DNA of 64,000 nucleotides from Leucobacter sp. L43 (GCF_016597785.1 NZ_JAENJG010000001.1:1860001-1924000), one strand, 5' to 3'; shown: positions 52,701 to 61,244, numbered from the stretch's first letter. Notes: generated by a model not told the origin, from the letters alone. Program-made: numbers and translations.

Positions 52701-53051
52701 GACGACACGGTCGCGGTCGCTGCCGAGGTTCCGGGCGGAGACCCGGGTGCTGAAGCCGACGGCGCCGCGGCAGGCGGTGCTGCCGGTGCAGCCGACGGCG
52801 GCGCGAGCGGCGCGGCCGCTGGTGCGGCCGACGGCAGCGCGTCCGCCGGTGGAGCATCGGCCGGCGGGGCATCGGCATCGGCCGACGCCGCATCGGCGAA
52901 TGGTGCCGCTGACGGCGGCCGTGGCGAGCTCAGCAACACCGGCGGCATCGAGCTCACCGGTGGAATCGCGCTCGCACTGCTGCTGGTGCTCGGTGGCGGA
53001 GCAGTGCTGGTCGCGCGTCGCAAGCGTCTCGCACAGGAGACCGGCGCCTAA
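49797..53051 (+). CDS. Large surface-exposed M14 zinc carboxypeptidase
   Basis: A 1084-residue exported protein. The signal peptide ends ATAAPG near residue 32. The M14 catalytic domain has zinc ligands in HGNEWE (His162, Glu165) and VDLHGYTD (His251), the NPDGRVNGTRANADGFDANRD block and a catalytic glutamate in NTVELPLGRG (Glu349). The central 500 residues are beta-rich with no clear catalytic motif. An Ala/Gly/Asp/Ser-rich spacer, an LSNTG sorting-type motif, a membrane helix and RRKR end the protein, so it is probably wall- or membrane-anchored. It likely trims peptides outside the cell. Single gene between two terminators. Confidence 0.9.
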   Translation: MVTKRSSTAMIGAGALVAALFVGGIPTAATAAPGDAPTPITYEISDRVQGPASYPVQSPLPEAPDDANDRSIARGAVPYAEVARTVNRLMTESDRVSAQVVGSSVQGRDIQLVTLTSPETAEQTAQQRAWKERIKQDPAGASADTALTEGYKVPIWFNGNIHGNEWEGADIILEYIEKLATSEDPAIVEMLEQYRFYFTVTNNPDGRVNGTRANADGFDANRDMITGVTPESRVIRDLAGIIQPTFYVDLHGYTDVLQIEPCGPPHGENYEYDLFLPHAYSAALAIEQAVVGANIEGNTYVGADGNATTENTGKILIPYRDIRSGWDDWPPLFTPQFLAYQGAVTNTVELPLGRGGNPDQAESQRRTDVNVEVGMVTVESATDYFATNSAALLQNQMEIFRRGDAGEPLKSIPADPNPADYPGMPHEWIDVWDETDVYGAEFPRAYVIPENTDQQRSVTDAARLVDQLIANGVEVSRATSPLTAGDTTYPAGSYVVDMHQPLRGMANVLLADGSDITERVPDMYDMSAWSLSLLWGADVFPVGASQDASLDGVGLEAVAAAAPTGVLPDAAGYLELETPGAAEYQAINVLLEQGVAVSSFSDGSVIIGGDEATRAAALAVADAYGVQFTATTGVRLLTETSTALKPLRVAYTGNQDDRVTLNRLGFTDQVRVDAASLTADPSLLDDVDVLWVGGNLAFTAAQTAGADAVAAFIAAGNGVAGRGTAVANVANAFGLTQVTATAGTNSSNGIVRVDNTEGGLLSTYPQDTAFVTPAVWYTGLAENAVIEQSYAAENLFVSGHWADGEGTGRAAAAGQASAVSAVAESGSELVMFGTSVNYRTHPVGSYPWIARALFEVNANVGTAVPVTLGEEHLTDDTRGGVQVPDEIEIGASFDVTFADIADGTEVALSYFGAGVPASDSTEPAAMSLLAMGTVTGNTLTVDALPEGIEPGELRIAATRDAGTVLIGWDDTVAVAAEVPGGDPGAEADGAAAGGAAGAADGGASGAAAGAADGSASAGGASAGGASASADAASANGAADGGRGELSNTGGIELTGGIALALLLVLGGGAVLVARRKRLAQETGA

Positions 53052-53065
53052 CCGGCGGGCAGGGT

Positions 53066-53104
53066 CAGTGCGGGGGCGGGAGCTGGTCTTCCGCCCCCGC
53101 ACTG
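53066..53104. terminator. Bidirectional hairpin between the M14 and TagD genes
   Basis: CAGTGCGGGGGCGG (53066-53079) pairs perfectly with CCGCCCCCGCACTG (53091-53104), a 14-bp stem with an 11-nt loop between two convergent stops. Confidence 0.75.
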
Positions 53105-53108
53105 CGCG

Positions 53109-53507
53109 TTACGCGCCCTCGCCGAGGTCGTTCTTGATCTTGGTGGTGGAGACGCCCTCGGTGCGATCGAGGTAGACGACCTCGCAGTAGTCGCGCAGGA
53201 TCTCGAAGCGCGGGTCGCCCTCCCAGTCGCCGCCCATCACGACGGTGTCGATCTCGTACTTCTGCACGTCGCGGATCTTCTGATCCCACGCTTCCTCCGG
53301 GATCACGAGGTCGACGTAGCGCACAGCCTCGAGCATGTTCTTGCGCGTCTCGAAGTCGTGGTACGTCTGCTTGCCCTTGCCGGCGTTGAACGCTTCGGAT
53401 GATGCCGCGACGACGAGGTAGTCGCCGAGCGCTCTGGCCCGGCGCAGGAGTCGAATGTGGCCCCAGTGCAGCAGGTCGAACGTGCCATAGGTCAGGATCC
53501 GCTTCAT
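53109..53507 (-). CDS. tagD: Glycerol-3-phosphate cytidylyltransferase-like enzyme
   Basis: A 132-residue nucleotidyltransferase that should form CDP-glycerol from CTP and glycerol-3-phosphate, a precursor for teichoic-acid-like polymers. The ILTYGTFDLLHWGHIRLLRRA opening holds the HxGH motif, and DRTEGVSTTKIKNDL is the RTxGISTT signature that binds CTP. Length matches TagD (about 130). ATG 53507 starts right at MKRIL. A related cytidylyltransferase for other polyols is possible. Confidence 0.88.
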   Translation of the reverse strand: MKRILTYGTFDLLHWGHIRLLRRARALGDYLVVAASSEAFNAGKGKQTYHDFETRKNMLEAVRYVDLVIPEEAWDQKIRDVQKYEIDTVVMGGDWEGDPRFEILRDYCEVVYLDRTEGVSTTKIKNDLGEGA

Positions 53508-53542
53508 CCTCCCAGTGTACGGTTCGCGGCGTCGGCGAGGAC

Positions 53543-53758
53543 TCAGGCGACGAGCACCCAGACCCCCGCGATCGCGGAGGCGATCGCGATGAGCAAAGCG
53601 ATGCCGATGAGCACGGCGTGCACCGTCAAGAATGTGGTGGCCCGGCCCTGCTCGTCGCGTGCGCGCGGATCCTTCGCGATGCGCGTCCAGAACCGCGGCC
53701 ACACCACCACGTTGTAGAAGGCGTTGACGAGCAGCAGGATTCCGGCGAAGACGACCAT
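53543..53758 (-). CDS. Small two-helix membrane protein (SCO4848 family)
   Basis: A 71-residue protein with two hydrophobic helices: VVFAGILLLVNAFYNVVVW at the start and LTVHAVLIGIALLIAIASAIAG at the end, joined by a charged loop RIAKDPRARDEQGRATTF. This matches the actinobacterial SCO4848 small membrane family, function unknown. ATG 53758 is the start; longer upstream frame has no sense. It sits between the TagD and MFS genes on the same strand. Confidence 0.8.
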   Translation of the reverse strand: MVVFAGILLLVNAFYNVVVWPRFWTRIAKDPRARDEQGRATTFLTVHAVLIGIALLIAIASAIAGVWVLVA

Positions 53759-53814
53759 CTGATCAGTGTAAATGCCCGCGGGCGCCCGTGCATCGTCGCG
53801 CTCGCGGGCAGAAT

Positions 53815-55002
53815 TCACGCGCTCGGGGGGCGGGAGGCGCGGGCGCTCGCGATCCCGAACCCGAGTTCGCAGAGGGCGACGGCAGCCAGCATGAGCAGCA
53901 CCGCCGGCCAGGTCACTCCGGCTTCGACGAGAAGCCCGGGTACGAGCGGACCGGCCGCCGCACCGCCGTACCCGATGCCCTGGCTGACCGCGGAGAAGGC
54001 GGCGGTCTGCGCGACGTTCGGGGAGGTGAACACGATGAGCGCGATCGAGAGACCGAATGCGGAGCTCAGCGCGACGCCGAGAATCGCGATGGCCACCGGC
54101 ATGAGCGCCACCGGTGCGAACCCGAGGCCGACGAGGCCAACGATGGCGAGGAGCGCAGCCGCGACGATCAGGCCGATGCGCCAGCGCGCACGCGAGGCGA
54201 GGCTGGGGGCGATCAGCGATGCGGGGAGGCCGGCGATGCTCATCCACGCGAGGAGGAGGCCCGCTTGAGCCGGATCCGCGCCGCGTGCGATCGCGATGGT
54301 CGGCAGCCAGGCGGTGAGCGAGAAGTAGATCAGAGCCTGGCATCCGAAGAACCCGGTGACCGGCCACAGTCCGCGTGCCGCGAAGATCGACTCGCGCGGC
54401 TGCGCGGTGACGACCGTTCCAGAGCGCCCGCCGCCGTCGACGCGACGCCCGAACGCGATGGCGAGGGCGCAGGCGATGAGGAGCGGTACCGCCCATGCTG
54501 CGAGCGCCGGGCCGACGTGCTCGCCGAGCGCGTGGAACAGCGGAATGGAGAGTGCGGCACCCGTTGCGGCGCTGACGCCGAAGGAGGTGGTGTACACCCC
54601 GGTCCAGAATCCGCCTCGCGCGGAGAGGGAGTGGCGGATGATCTGAGGGGCCAGGATCCCGAGGAGTGCGATGGACGCTCCGACGGCGACGGTGCCGATG
54701 AACAGGGACGCCGGAACCAGCGGCCGCAGCAGCGTTGCGACGGCGAGCACGGCGAGGAGCAGTGAGATCGCCCGCGTCAGGCCGAGGCGCGACACCAGGA
54801 CCGGTGCGAGGGGCGAGGCGATGCCGAAGAGCAGCACCGGAATCGAGGTCAGCACCGCGATCGCCGTGTGCGACAGCCGGTACGCGTCGCCGATCTCGCC
54901 GAGGAGCGGCGACACGCTGGTGATCGGGTAGCGTACGCTCAGCCCGACGGCGACGACGAGTATTCCTGCTGCGATCCCCTGACTGCGGCTAGGGCCGCTC
55001 AT
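53815..55002 (-). CDS. MFS transporter, cyanate permease-like (CynX type)
   Basis: A 395-residue 12-helix carrier. It begins GIAAGILVVAVGLSVRYPITSVSPLLGEI, with a typical cyanate/nitrate-type MFS helix 1, and the helix 2-3 loop SRLGLTRAIS. The ATG at 55002 lies inside the end of the GntR gene (14-bp overlap), so the two are one operon. In this locus it could move the amide or heterocyclic substrate or product of the amidohydrolases across the membrane. Confidence 0.85.
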   Translation of the reverse strand: MSGPSRSQGIAAGILVVAVGLSVRYPITSVSPLLGEIGDAYRLSHTAIAVLTSIPVLLFGIASPLAPVLVSRLGLTRAISLLLAVLAVATLLRPLVPASLFIGTVAVGASIALLGILAPQIIRHSLSARGGFWTGVYTTSFGVSAATGAALSIPLFHALGEHVGPALAAWAVPLLIACALAIAFGRRVDGGGRSGTVVTAQPRESIFAARGLWPVTGFFGCQALIYFSLTAWLPTIAIARGADPAQAGLLLAWMSIAGLPASLIAPSLASRARWRIGLIVAAALLAIVGLVGLGFAPVALMPVAIAILGVALSSAFGLSIALIVFTSPNVAQTAAFSAVSQGIGYGGAAAGPLVPGLLVEAGVTWPAVLLMLAAVALCELGFGIASARASRPPSA

Positions 55003-55672
55003 CGAGCAGACGTTCCTGCTGGGCGAGCACGCCGAGCGCGGCGTCGCGCGCCTGTTCGGGATCACCGGCGGCGATCGCCCGAAGCAGGGACTCGTGCTGA
55101 TCCGCGCGATCCGGATCCCCGCCTGCGGCGAGGCACGAGGCATCCGAAACGGATTCGCGCAGGGAAGTGTCGAAGCTCGCGTAGATGTCGAAGAGCAGCT
55201 GATTGCCGGAGGCCGACGCGATGGCGAGGTGGTACGCCACGTCTGCCTCGGTGAAGGCCTCCGAATCGCGCGCCGCGATCGCTGCACGGCGCTGCTCGAG
55301 CAGCTCTGTGAGGCGCGCGAGATCCTCGTCGGTGCGTGAGGTCGCCGCCTCCGACGCTGAGAGGGCGTCGAGGGCGCGGCGCACGCGGATGACTTCGCGG
55401 CTGTCGGCCGAGTGGAGCGCCCGGCGCAGGGCTACCTGCGTCGGATCGGTCGCGATGACGTAGGTGCCGTCGCCCTGCCGGGTTTCGAGCAGGCCGAGCT
55501 GCACGAGGGCGCGAACCCCCTCCCGCACCGAGGGGCGACTGACGCCGAGCACCACGGTGAGCTCGGCTTCCGAGGGGATGCGGGTGCCGAGCACCCAGCG
55601 CCCCTCGCTGATCTCGCGCTTCAGCTCATCGACCACCGTGTCGACGAGTGAGCGCCGTTGAATATGTCGCAC
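54989..55672 (-). CDS. GntR-family (FadR subfamily) transcriptional regulator
   Basis: A 227-residue repressor. The winged helix (LKREISEGRWVLGTRIPSEAELTVVLGVSRPSVREGVRALVQLGLLETRQGDGTYV) is canonical and the C-terminal FCD effector domain has the metal/ligand-type DVAYHLAIASASGN and the histidine in DQHESLLRAIAAGD. GTG 55672 (VRHIQ) is the start. It is divergent from the amidohydrolase-ABC operon, with an inverted repeat between them, and co-transcribed with the MFS gene. It likely senses the locus substrate. Confidence 0.9.
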   Translation of the reverse strand: MRHIQRRSLVDTVVDELKREISEGRWVLGTRIPSEAELTVVLGVSRPSVREGVRALVQLGLLETRQGDGTYVIATDPTQVALRRALHSADSREVIRVRRALDALSASEAATSRTDEDLARLTELLEQRRAAIAARDSEAFTEADVAYHLAIASASGNQLLFDIYASFDTSLRESVSDASCLAAGGDPDRADQHESLLRAIAAGDPEQARDAALGVLAQQERLLDERP

Positions 55673-55701
55673 GTCACCATCCTTGCAGATTCGGGTACTT
55701 G

Positions 55702-55714
55702 TATGGTTATCATA
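55702..55714. promoter_or_regulatory. TATG-N5-CATA inverted repeat (candidate GntR operator)
   Basis: TATGGTTATCATA is an AT-rich inverted repeat, 30 bp from the GntR start and 59 bp before the amidohydrolase start. FadR-type regulators often bind short TGGT-ACCA-like repeats of this size, so it is a plausible shared operator. Confidence 0.5.
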
Positions 55715-55772
55715 TGTCTTACGTTTAACCGGCGCTATCCCGAACCTGCACGGACGCATGAAAGGCTCTCCA

Positions 55773-56822
55773 ATGACGGCGACCCCCACTCCGACCCGGC
55801 TCCGCACCCCCGGCCTCGTTGATGGCCACGTCCACCCGGACAAATCGTCGTGGGGCGCTCCGTGGATGTCGCGCCGGCCGGCCTCGACGCTCGCGGAGCT
55901 CATCGAGAACGACCGGGCGACGCAGTTCTCGTACGCGCGGAGCGTCGAAGAGCGCGCGCACGCCCTGCTGTCTCACGCGCTCGCCAACGGCACGCTCGGC
56001 ATGCGTGCGCACGTCGATGTCTCCTCCGAGCTCGGCACCGCGAACGTCGAGGGCGTGCGCGCCGCGGCCGAGCGGCTCCCCGGCCTCACGGTGCAGATCG
56101 TCGCGTTCCCCCAATTCGGCCTGGTCACCAACCCCGGCACGCTGGAGGCGATGGCTGCATCGCTCGACACCGGCGCCGATCTCGTCGGAGGCATCGACCC
56201 GGGCGGTATCGAGGGAGATCTGCACGGGCATCTCGATGTCGTGTTCGGTCTGGCCGACCGCGCGGGGCGCGACATCGACATCCACCTGCACGACGGCGGT
56301 GAAGACGGCCTCGCGCAGATCCGCGAGATCGCCCGCCGGACGACAGCCGCCGGGCGTCACGGTCGCGTGACGATCGGGCACGCCTTCGCGCTCTGCGACA
56401 CCGAGCTGCCGAGCCTCGGCGAGACGCTCGATCTCGTCGCAGAAGCCGGTATCTGGATCGCGACCTGCGCACTGGGGCCGGATCCGGTGCCCGAGCTCGA
56501 CCGCTTCGAGCGCCACGGCGTTCGACTGGTCGCCGGCTCCGACGGAGTCCGCGATTCGTGGAGCCCCTTCGGCACCGGCAGCATGGTCGATCGAGCGCAC
56601 CTGCTCGCGTATCGCACCGGCGCGATCACCGACGCCGAACTCGAGCGCGCTTTCAGCATCGCGTCCGTCGCGGGCGGGGCCATGCTCGGACTCCCCGAGA
56701 TCGCCGAGTGGACCCCCGAGAGCACCACGTACCTCGAATTCGAGGCTGAGAATCTGGCGCAACTCGTCACCGATCGGCCCGCACCTCAGCGCGTGGTGCG
56801 CGGCGGCGTCTCCGTCGTCTGA
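55773..56822 (+). CDS. Amidohydrolase of the cytosine deaminase group
   Basis: A 349-residue metal-dependent hydrolase of the TIM-barrel superfamily. The first ligand pair is in VDGHVHPDK (HxH), further ligands are in DIDIHLHDGG and VTIGHAFAL, and the catalytic aspartate is in VAGSDGVRDSWSP, the exact phrase of the cytosine/isoguanine deaminase (CodA) branch. ATG 55773 has AAAGG upstream; ATG 55758 is a weaker option. It opens the operon with a Dpp-type importer, so it probably deaminates an imported N-heterocycle or related amide. The precise substrate is unknown. Confidence 0.88.
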   Translation: MTATPTPTRLRTPGLVDGHVHPDKSSWGAPWMSRRPASTLAELIENDRATQFSYARSVEERAHALLSHALANGTLGMRAHVDVSSELGTANVEGVRAAAERLPGLTVQIVAFPQFGLVTNPGTLEAMAASLDTGADLVGGIDPGGIEGDLHGHLDVVFGLADRAGRDIDIHLHDGGEDGLAQIREIARRTTAAGRHGRVTIGHAFALCDTELPSLGETLDLVAEAGIWIATCALGPDPVPELDRFERHGVRLVAGSDGVRDSWSPFGTGSMVDRAHLLAYRTGAITDAELERAFSIASVAGGAMLGLPEIAEWTPESTTYLEFEAENLAQLVTDRPAPQRVVRGGVSVV

Positions 56823-56905
56823 CGCGCCGGCGCGCACCCACTCACACTCGAACCACGCTTACCGCAACACTCATCGCAGCACCTCGCAGGAACAAAGGAG
56901 TCCCC

Positions 56906-58555
56906 GTGTCCAAACGACCTCTCACGCTGATCGGCGCATTCGCCGTCGCAGCGCTGACCCTCACCGCGTGCGCCGGAGGCGGGGGATCCGCTTCCGGTGG
57001 AGACGGCGCAGGCGCAGCCTTCGACATCGACGCCGCGAACCTCGCGACCACGACGGAGCCGGGCACGGCCCCCGTCGATGAGGTCACGTGGAACCTCCCG
57101 TACGAGCCGCTCTCCCTCGACCCCATGCTCTCGTTCAACTACGCCGAGAACACAGTCGACGCGAATCTCTGCGAGGGCCTGACCCGCATCACGCCCGACC
57201 TCGACATCGAGAACGCGCTCGCCGAGTCGGTGGAGTCGCCCGACGACACCACCTACGTCTACACGCTGCGCAACGACGTCACCTTCTGGGACGGCACGCC
57301 GCTCACCGCCGACGACGTGGCCTACTCGCTCGCACGACAGGTCGGGCCCGACTCGGCGACGTACTGGGCCGACTACTTCGCCAACGTCGCATCGGTCGAG
57401 AAGACGGGCGACCTCGAAGTGACTGTCACGCTGACGCAGCCGGATGCGCTCTTCGAGCAGGGCATGTCGAGCGCTGCCGGTGCGGTCGTCTCGAAGGCCG
57501 CAGCCGAGGCCGCCGGCGAGCAGTTCGGCACCCCCCAGGGGGGCCTGATGTGCACGGGACCCTTCTCGCTCGAGAACTGGGAGCCGGGCAAGGCCATCAC
57601 CCTCGCGAAGAATGCGGACTACTGGGACGCCGAACTCGTGCCGAAGGTGGAGCGGCTCACCTTCAGCTTCATCGCAGACGAGTCCACCGCGGTGAACGCG
57701 CTGCGCACCGGCGACGTCGACGGTCAGTTCTTCTACCTGCCCCCGGCCGGGCTGACGCAGCTCGAGGACAGCGATGCGACGATCACGTTCGGCGAGTCGT
57801 ACATCTTCTGGTCGCTCCGCGCGATTCAGGAGACCGGAACCTTCTCGAACCCGAAGGTGCGCGAAGCGCTGCTCGCGGCGATCGACACGGAAGCCATCGC
57901 CGACGTCGTGTTCCAGGGCGCGGCCATCCCGTCTCCCGTGCTCACCGGCCCCGCCTACTACTCCGACGACGAGGCGGGCGAGCTCTTCCAGGAGGCGTAC
58001 GACAGCTACTCGATCGAACCCGACATCGAGCGGGCCAAGTCGCTCCTCGCTGAAGCGGGCGACATCTCGGCTCCGATCGTGCTCGGCGTGCAGGGCTCGT
58101 CGGCGGTGCACGAGCAGACGGCCAACCTGATCCAGGCCGCAGGTGAGGCGATCGGTCTCACCATCGAGACGAAGGTGATCCCGGTCGAGCAGTTCGGCAA
58201 CCTCTACTTCGACGAGACGGCGCGCGAGGGTCTCGACGGCTTCTTCACGACCTACTACGGCAACGTGACGGATCCGCTCGACGTCTACACCACCTTCACC
58301 CCCGACAGCACGAACAACTTCATCAAGTACGACGGGGCCGCGGAGGAGCTCGCCGAGGCCCGCAGCACGCTCGACCCGGTCGAGCGCGCGAAGCACACGA
58401 TCGCCGCGCAGGAGAAGATCACGCGCGACCTGCCGTGGCTGCCCATGGGCGATCTCCCGGTGATCCTCGTGCAGAACGAGGCGATCTCGGGCGCCACCGC
58501 ATCATCGGCCTACCTCGGATACCCGTGGGCCGCGACCATCGGGGGCGTGGAGTAA
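56906..58555 (+). CDS. ABC transporter substrate-binding lipoprotein (peptide/opine type, SBP family 5)
   Basis: A 549-residue family-5 binding protein. The lipobox is LTAC (Cys22). The mature part contains the family blocks VTWNLPYEPLSLDPMLSFNYAENTV, VTFWDGTPLTADDVAYSLARQV and GPFSLENWEPGKAI. GTG 56906 has an AAAGGAG site like that of the APC permease gene at 8776. It begins the transport part of the operon (two permeases and two ATPases follow without gaps). The ligand may be a peptide, nickel complex or heterocycle; the amidohydrolases suggest the last. Confidence 0.92.
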   Translation: MSKRPLTLIGAFAVAALTLTACAGGGGSASGGDGAGAAFDIDAANLATTTEPGTAPVDEVTWNLPYEPLSLDPMLSFNYAENTVDANLCEGLTRITPDLDIENALAESVESPDDTTYVYTLRNDVTFWDGTPLTADDVAYSLARQVGPDSATYWADYFANVASVEKTGDLEVTVTLTQPDALFEQGMSSAAGAVVSKAAAEAAGEQFGTPQGGLMCTGPFSLENWEPGKAITLAKNADYWDAELVPKVERLTFSFIADESTAVNALRTGDVDGQFFYLPPAGLTQLEDSDATITFGESYIFWSLRAIQETGTFSNPKVREALLAAIDTEAIADVVFQGAAIPSPVLTGPAYYSDDEAGELFQEAYDSYSIEPDIERAKSLLAEAGDISAPIVLGVQGSSAVHEQTANLIQAAGEAIGLTIETKVIPVEQFGNLYFDETAREGLDGFFTTYYGNVTDPLDVYTTFTPDSTNNFIKYDGAAEELAEARSTLDPVERAKHTIAAQEKITRDLPWLPMGDLPVILVQNEAISGATASSAYLGYPWAATIGGVE

Positions 58556-58558
58556 CCC

Positions 58559-59509
58559 GTGTCCATTCCCGCATTCCTGCTGAAGCGAACGGGTGGGCTC
58601 CTGCTCGTTCTGCTCGTCACCTCGTTCGTGGTGTTCGGCATGCTCTATCTCGCTCCCGGGAGCCCGCTCAGCTTCGTGCTCGGGCCCCGGGGCGGCACGG
58701 CCGAGCAGATCGCGCGGGTGACCGCGCAGTACCACCTCGACGACCCGTTCTTCGTGCGGTACTTCGCCTGGATCCGCGACATCCTCAGCGGTGACCTCGG
58801 CGACTCGGTCGTGTACCGGCAGCCCGTCTCCGATCTCATCGGCGGCCGCATCGGCACCACGGTGGCGCTCATCGCGCTCGCGACGCTCATCATCGCCGTG
58901 GTCGGCGTCGGCCTCGGCCTCATCGCCTCGTTGAAGGGCGGCTGGGCCGACCAGGTCATCACGACGCTCTCGACGCTCGGCCTCGCCACGCCGGCATTCG
59001 TCGTCGGTGTCGCACTCATCAGCGTCTTCGCGGTCGGACTGGGGTGGTTCCCGACGAACGGCAGCGGCAGCGGGGGCGTCGATACGCTCTACCACCTCGC
59101 GCTCCCCGCCATCGCGCTCGCCGTGGCGAGCGCCGCCTACCAGACCCGCATCACGCGGGCCTCAGTGCTCGAGGAGGAGGGGCGCGAGCACGTGCAGACC
59201 GCGGTCGCCCGCGGACTGCGACCCCGCATCATCATCCAGCGGCACATCCTCCGCAACGCGCTGATCCCGATCACCACGGTGCTCGGCCTGACCGTGGCGA
59301 CCCTGATCGCGGGCGCCGTCGTGATCGAGAACGTCTTCGCGCTCGACGGCCTTGGGTCGCTGCTCGTGCGGGCGATCCTGCAACGCGACTTCGCCGTCGT
59401 GCAGGCCGTCATCCTCGTCCTGGTCGTCGCCTTCGTCGTCATCAACGCCGTCGTCGACTTCCTGTACACGATCATCGATCCGCGCATCCAGCTGGGGAGC
59501 AAGCAATGA
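58559..59509 (+). CDS. ABC transporter permease (DppB-like)
   Basis: A 316-residue permease with six helices. The start is GTG 58559 (SIPAFLLKRTGGLLLVLLV), three bases after the binding-protein stop. The family phrases AQYHLDDPFFVRYFAWI and the EAA loop VARGLRPRIIIQRHILRNALIPITTVLG are intact. Pairs with the next gene to form the channel; the two genes overlap by 4 bp. Confidence 0.93.
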   Translation: MSIPAFLLKRTGGLLLVLLVTSFVVFGMLYLAPGSPLSFVLGPRGGTAEQIARVTAQYHLDDPFFVRYFAWIRDILSGDLGDSVVYRQPVSDLIGGRIGTTVALIALATLIIAVVGVGLGLIASLKGGWADQVITTLSTLGLATPAFVVGVALISVFAVGLGWFPTNGSGSGGVDTLYHLALPAIALAVASAAYQTRITRASVLEEEGREHVQTAVARGLRPRIIIQRHILRNALIPITTVLGLTVATLIAGAVVIENVFALDGLGSLLVRAILQRDFAVVQAVILVLVVAFVVINAVVDFLYTIIDPRIQLGSKQ

Positions 59510-60390
59510 CCGCGCCGCGCACGACACAGATCGCCCTGCGACGATCGCAGACGAACGACCCCGGCCGCCTCGTGCTCGCCGGCCGCAAGCTTGGCCCGAC
59601 CGGCATCATCGCGGTCGTCGTGCTCGCGGTGTTCGTCATCGCCGCCGTCTTCGCGCCGTGGCTCGCGCCCTACGATCCCGACTTCCCCGACCTCTTCGCC
59701 GCGCTCTCCGGGCCGAGTGCCCAGCACCTGCTCGGCGCCGATGCGCTGGGCCGGGATCTCCTGTCGCGCCTGATGTACGGGGCGCGCATCACCCTGCTGG
59801 GGCCGACGCTCGTGATTCTCATCGCGACCGTCGTCGGCACCGCGCTCGCGTTGATCGCCGCCTGGAATCGGGGCCGGGTCGACACCGTGATCTCGTGGGT
59901 GCTCGACGTGCTCTTCGCCGTGCCCGGCATCGTGTTCGCGCTGATCGCCGTCGCGATCTTCGGACCCAACCTGCCCACGGTCGTCGTCGGCCTCTCGATC
60001 GGCTACATCCCGTACGTGGCCCGCGTGGTGCGCGGTGCGGCCCTCCGCGAGCGAGGCATGCCGTACGTGCAGGCGGCATGGTTGCAGGGCCAGTCGGGCG
60101 TCGGCATCAGTCTGCGCCAGATCTTCCCCAACGTGCAGCCCATCGTCGTGGCGCAGGCCGTCTCGTCGCTCGGCTTCGCGGTGATCGACCTCGCGGCCGT
60201 CTCCTTCCTCGGTCTCGGGGTGCAGCCGCCGACCGCGGACCTCGGTCTCATGGTGAAGAGCGGCTTCGACTCCCTCCTGCGCGGCCAGGCACTCGAAGCT
60301 ATCGCCGCGGGTCTCGCGATCGTGCTCATCGTGTGGAGCATCACCGTCATCGGCGACCGGCTCGCCTCGAACGCAAGGAGCATCCGATGA
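59506..60390 (+). CDS. ABC transporter permease (DppC-like)
   Basis: A 294-residue second permease. After a cytosolic head, LGADALGRDLLSRLMYGARITLL is the DppC signature and the EAA loop is YVQAAWLQGQSGVGISLRQIFPNV. ATG 59506 overlaps the DppB stop, and the stop overlaps the next ATPase start, so the five transport genes form one unit. Longer frames beginning at 59044 or 59352 are shadows. Confidence 0.93.
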   Translation: MTAPRTTQIALRRSQTNDPGRLVLAGRKLGPTGIIAVVVLAVFVIAAVFAPWLAPYDPDFPDLFAALSGPSAQHLLGADALGRDLLSRLMYGARITLLGPTLVILIATVVGTALALIAAWNRGRVDTVISWVLDVLFAVPGIVFALIAVAIFGPNLPTVVVGLSIGYIPYVARVVRGAALRERGMPYVQAAWLQGQSGVGISLRQIFPNVQPIVVAQAVSSLGFAVIDLAAVSFLGLGVQPPTADLGLMVKSGFDSLLRGQALEAIAAGLAIVLIVWSITVIGDRLASNARSIR

Positions 60391-61244
60391 GCGCGCCACT
60401 GCTCGAAGTGCACGACCTCCACGCCAGCCTCATCACGAAGTACCGTCGCCTCGACCTGCTGAACGGCGTGAGTTTCACACTCGACCGGGGCGAGGCGCTC
60501 GGCCTCGTCGGCGAGTCGGGATCGGGCAAGTCGCTGACCACCCGCGCGATCACCCGCATGCTCGCCCCCGGATTCCGCACGACGGGGACGGTGCGCTTCG
60601 ACGGAGAGTCGGTGCTCGACATGAAGCGAGAGCGACTGCGCGGCTACCGGGCCCGGGACGTCGGCATGATCTTCCAGGATCCCCGCGCCCACGTGAACCC
60701 CGTGCACACCGTCGGAGACTTCCTCACGGAAGCGCTCGTGCGCGACCGCGGGGTGAAGCTCGACGACGCGAAACGTCGAGCCGTGCAACTGCTCGACGAG
60801 GTGGGCGTGCGGCACGCGGAGCGCCGACTCGCGCAGTACCCGCACGAGCTCTCGGGCGGGCTGCTCCAGCGCGTGATGATCGCGAGCGTGCTGCTCGCGG
60901 AACCGCAGTTGATCCTCGCCGATGAGCCGACGACCGCGCTCGACGTCACCGCGCAATCCGACGTCATGGCGATCCTCGACGAGCAGCGCAAGGCGCGCGG
61001 CCTGTCACTGCTCTTCATCACGCACGATCTCGAACTCGCGAACGCCTGCTGCGACCGACTCGCCGTCATGTACGCCGGGGAGATCGTCGAGCAGGGTGCG
61101 CAGGTCTACGAGGCGCCGCAGCACCCCTACACGGTCGAGCTGCTCGGAGCGCGGCCGAGCATCGCGGAGCGGCTCGATCGGCTGCCCGTGCTCGAGTACA
61201 ACCTGGAGATCCACGAAGCACTGAAGGCGAGGGCCGACGCATGA
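60387..61244 (+). CDS. ABC transporter ATP-binding protein (DppD-like)
   Basis: A 285-residue ATPase. Walker A GESGSGKSLTTRAI, Q-loop MIFQDPRAHVNPVHTV, signature ELSGGLLQRVMIASVL (GLL in place of the usual GQ) and Walker B LILADEPTTALDVT are present, with the oligopeptide-type C-terminus HPYTVELLGARPSI. ATG 60387 overlaps the permease gene by four bases. It would pair with the following ATPase as a heterodimer. Confidence 0.92.
   Translation: MSAPLLEVHDLHASLITKYRRLDLLNGVSFTLDRGEALGLVGESGSGKSLTTRAITRMLAPGFRTTGTVRFDGESVLDMKRERLRGYRARDVGMIFQDPRAHVNPVHTVGDFLTEALVRDRGVKLDDAKRRAVQLLDEVGVRHAERRLAQYPHELSGGLLQRVMIASVLLAEPQLILADEPTTALDVTAQSDVMAILDEQRKARGLSLLFITHDLELANACCDRLAVMYAGEIVEQGAQVYEAPQHPYTVELLGARPSIAERLDRLPVLEYNLEIHEALKARADA

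Noticed and set aside
56823-56834. CGCGCCGGCGCG palindrome after the first amidohydrolase gene
   Set aside because: Pure G/C palindromes of this size are expected by chance in such DNA and there is no supporting context.
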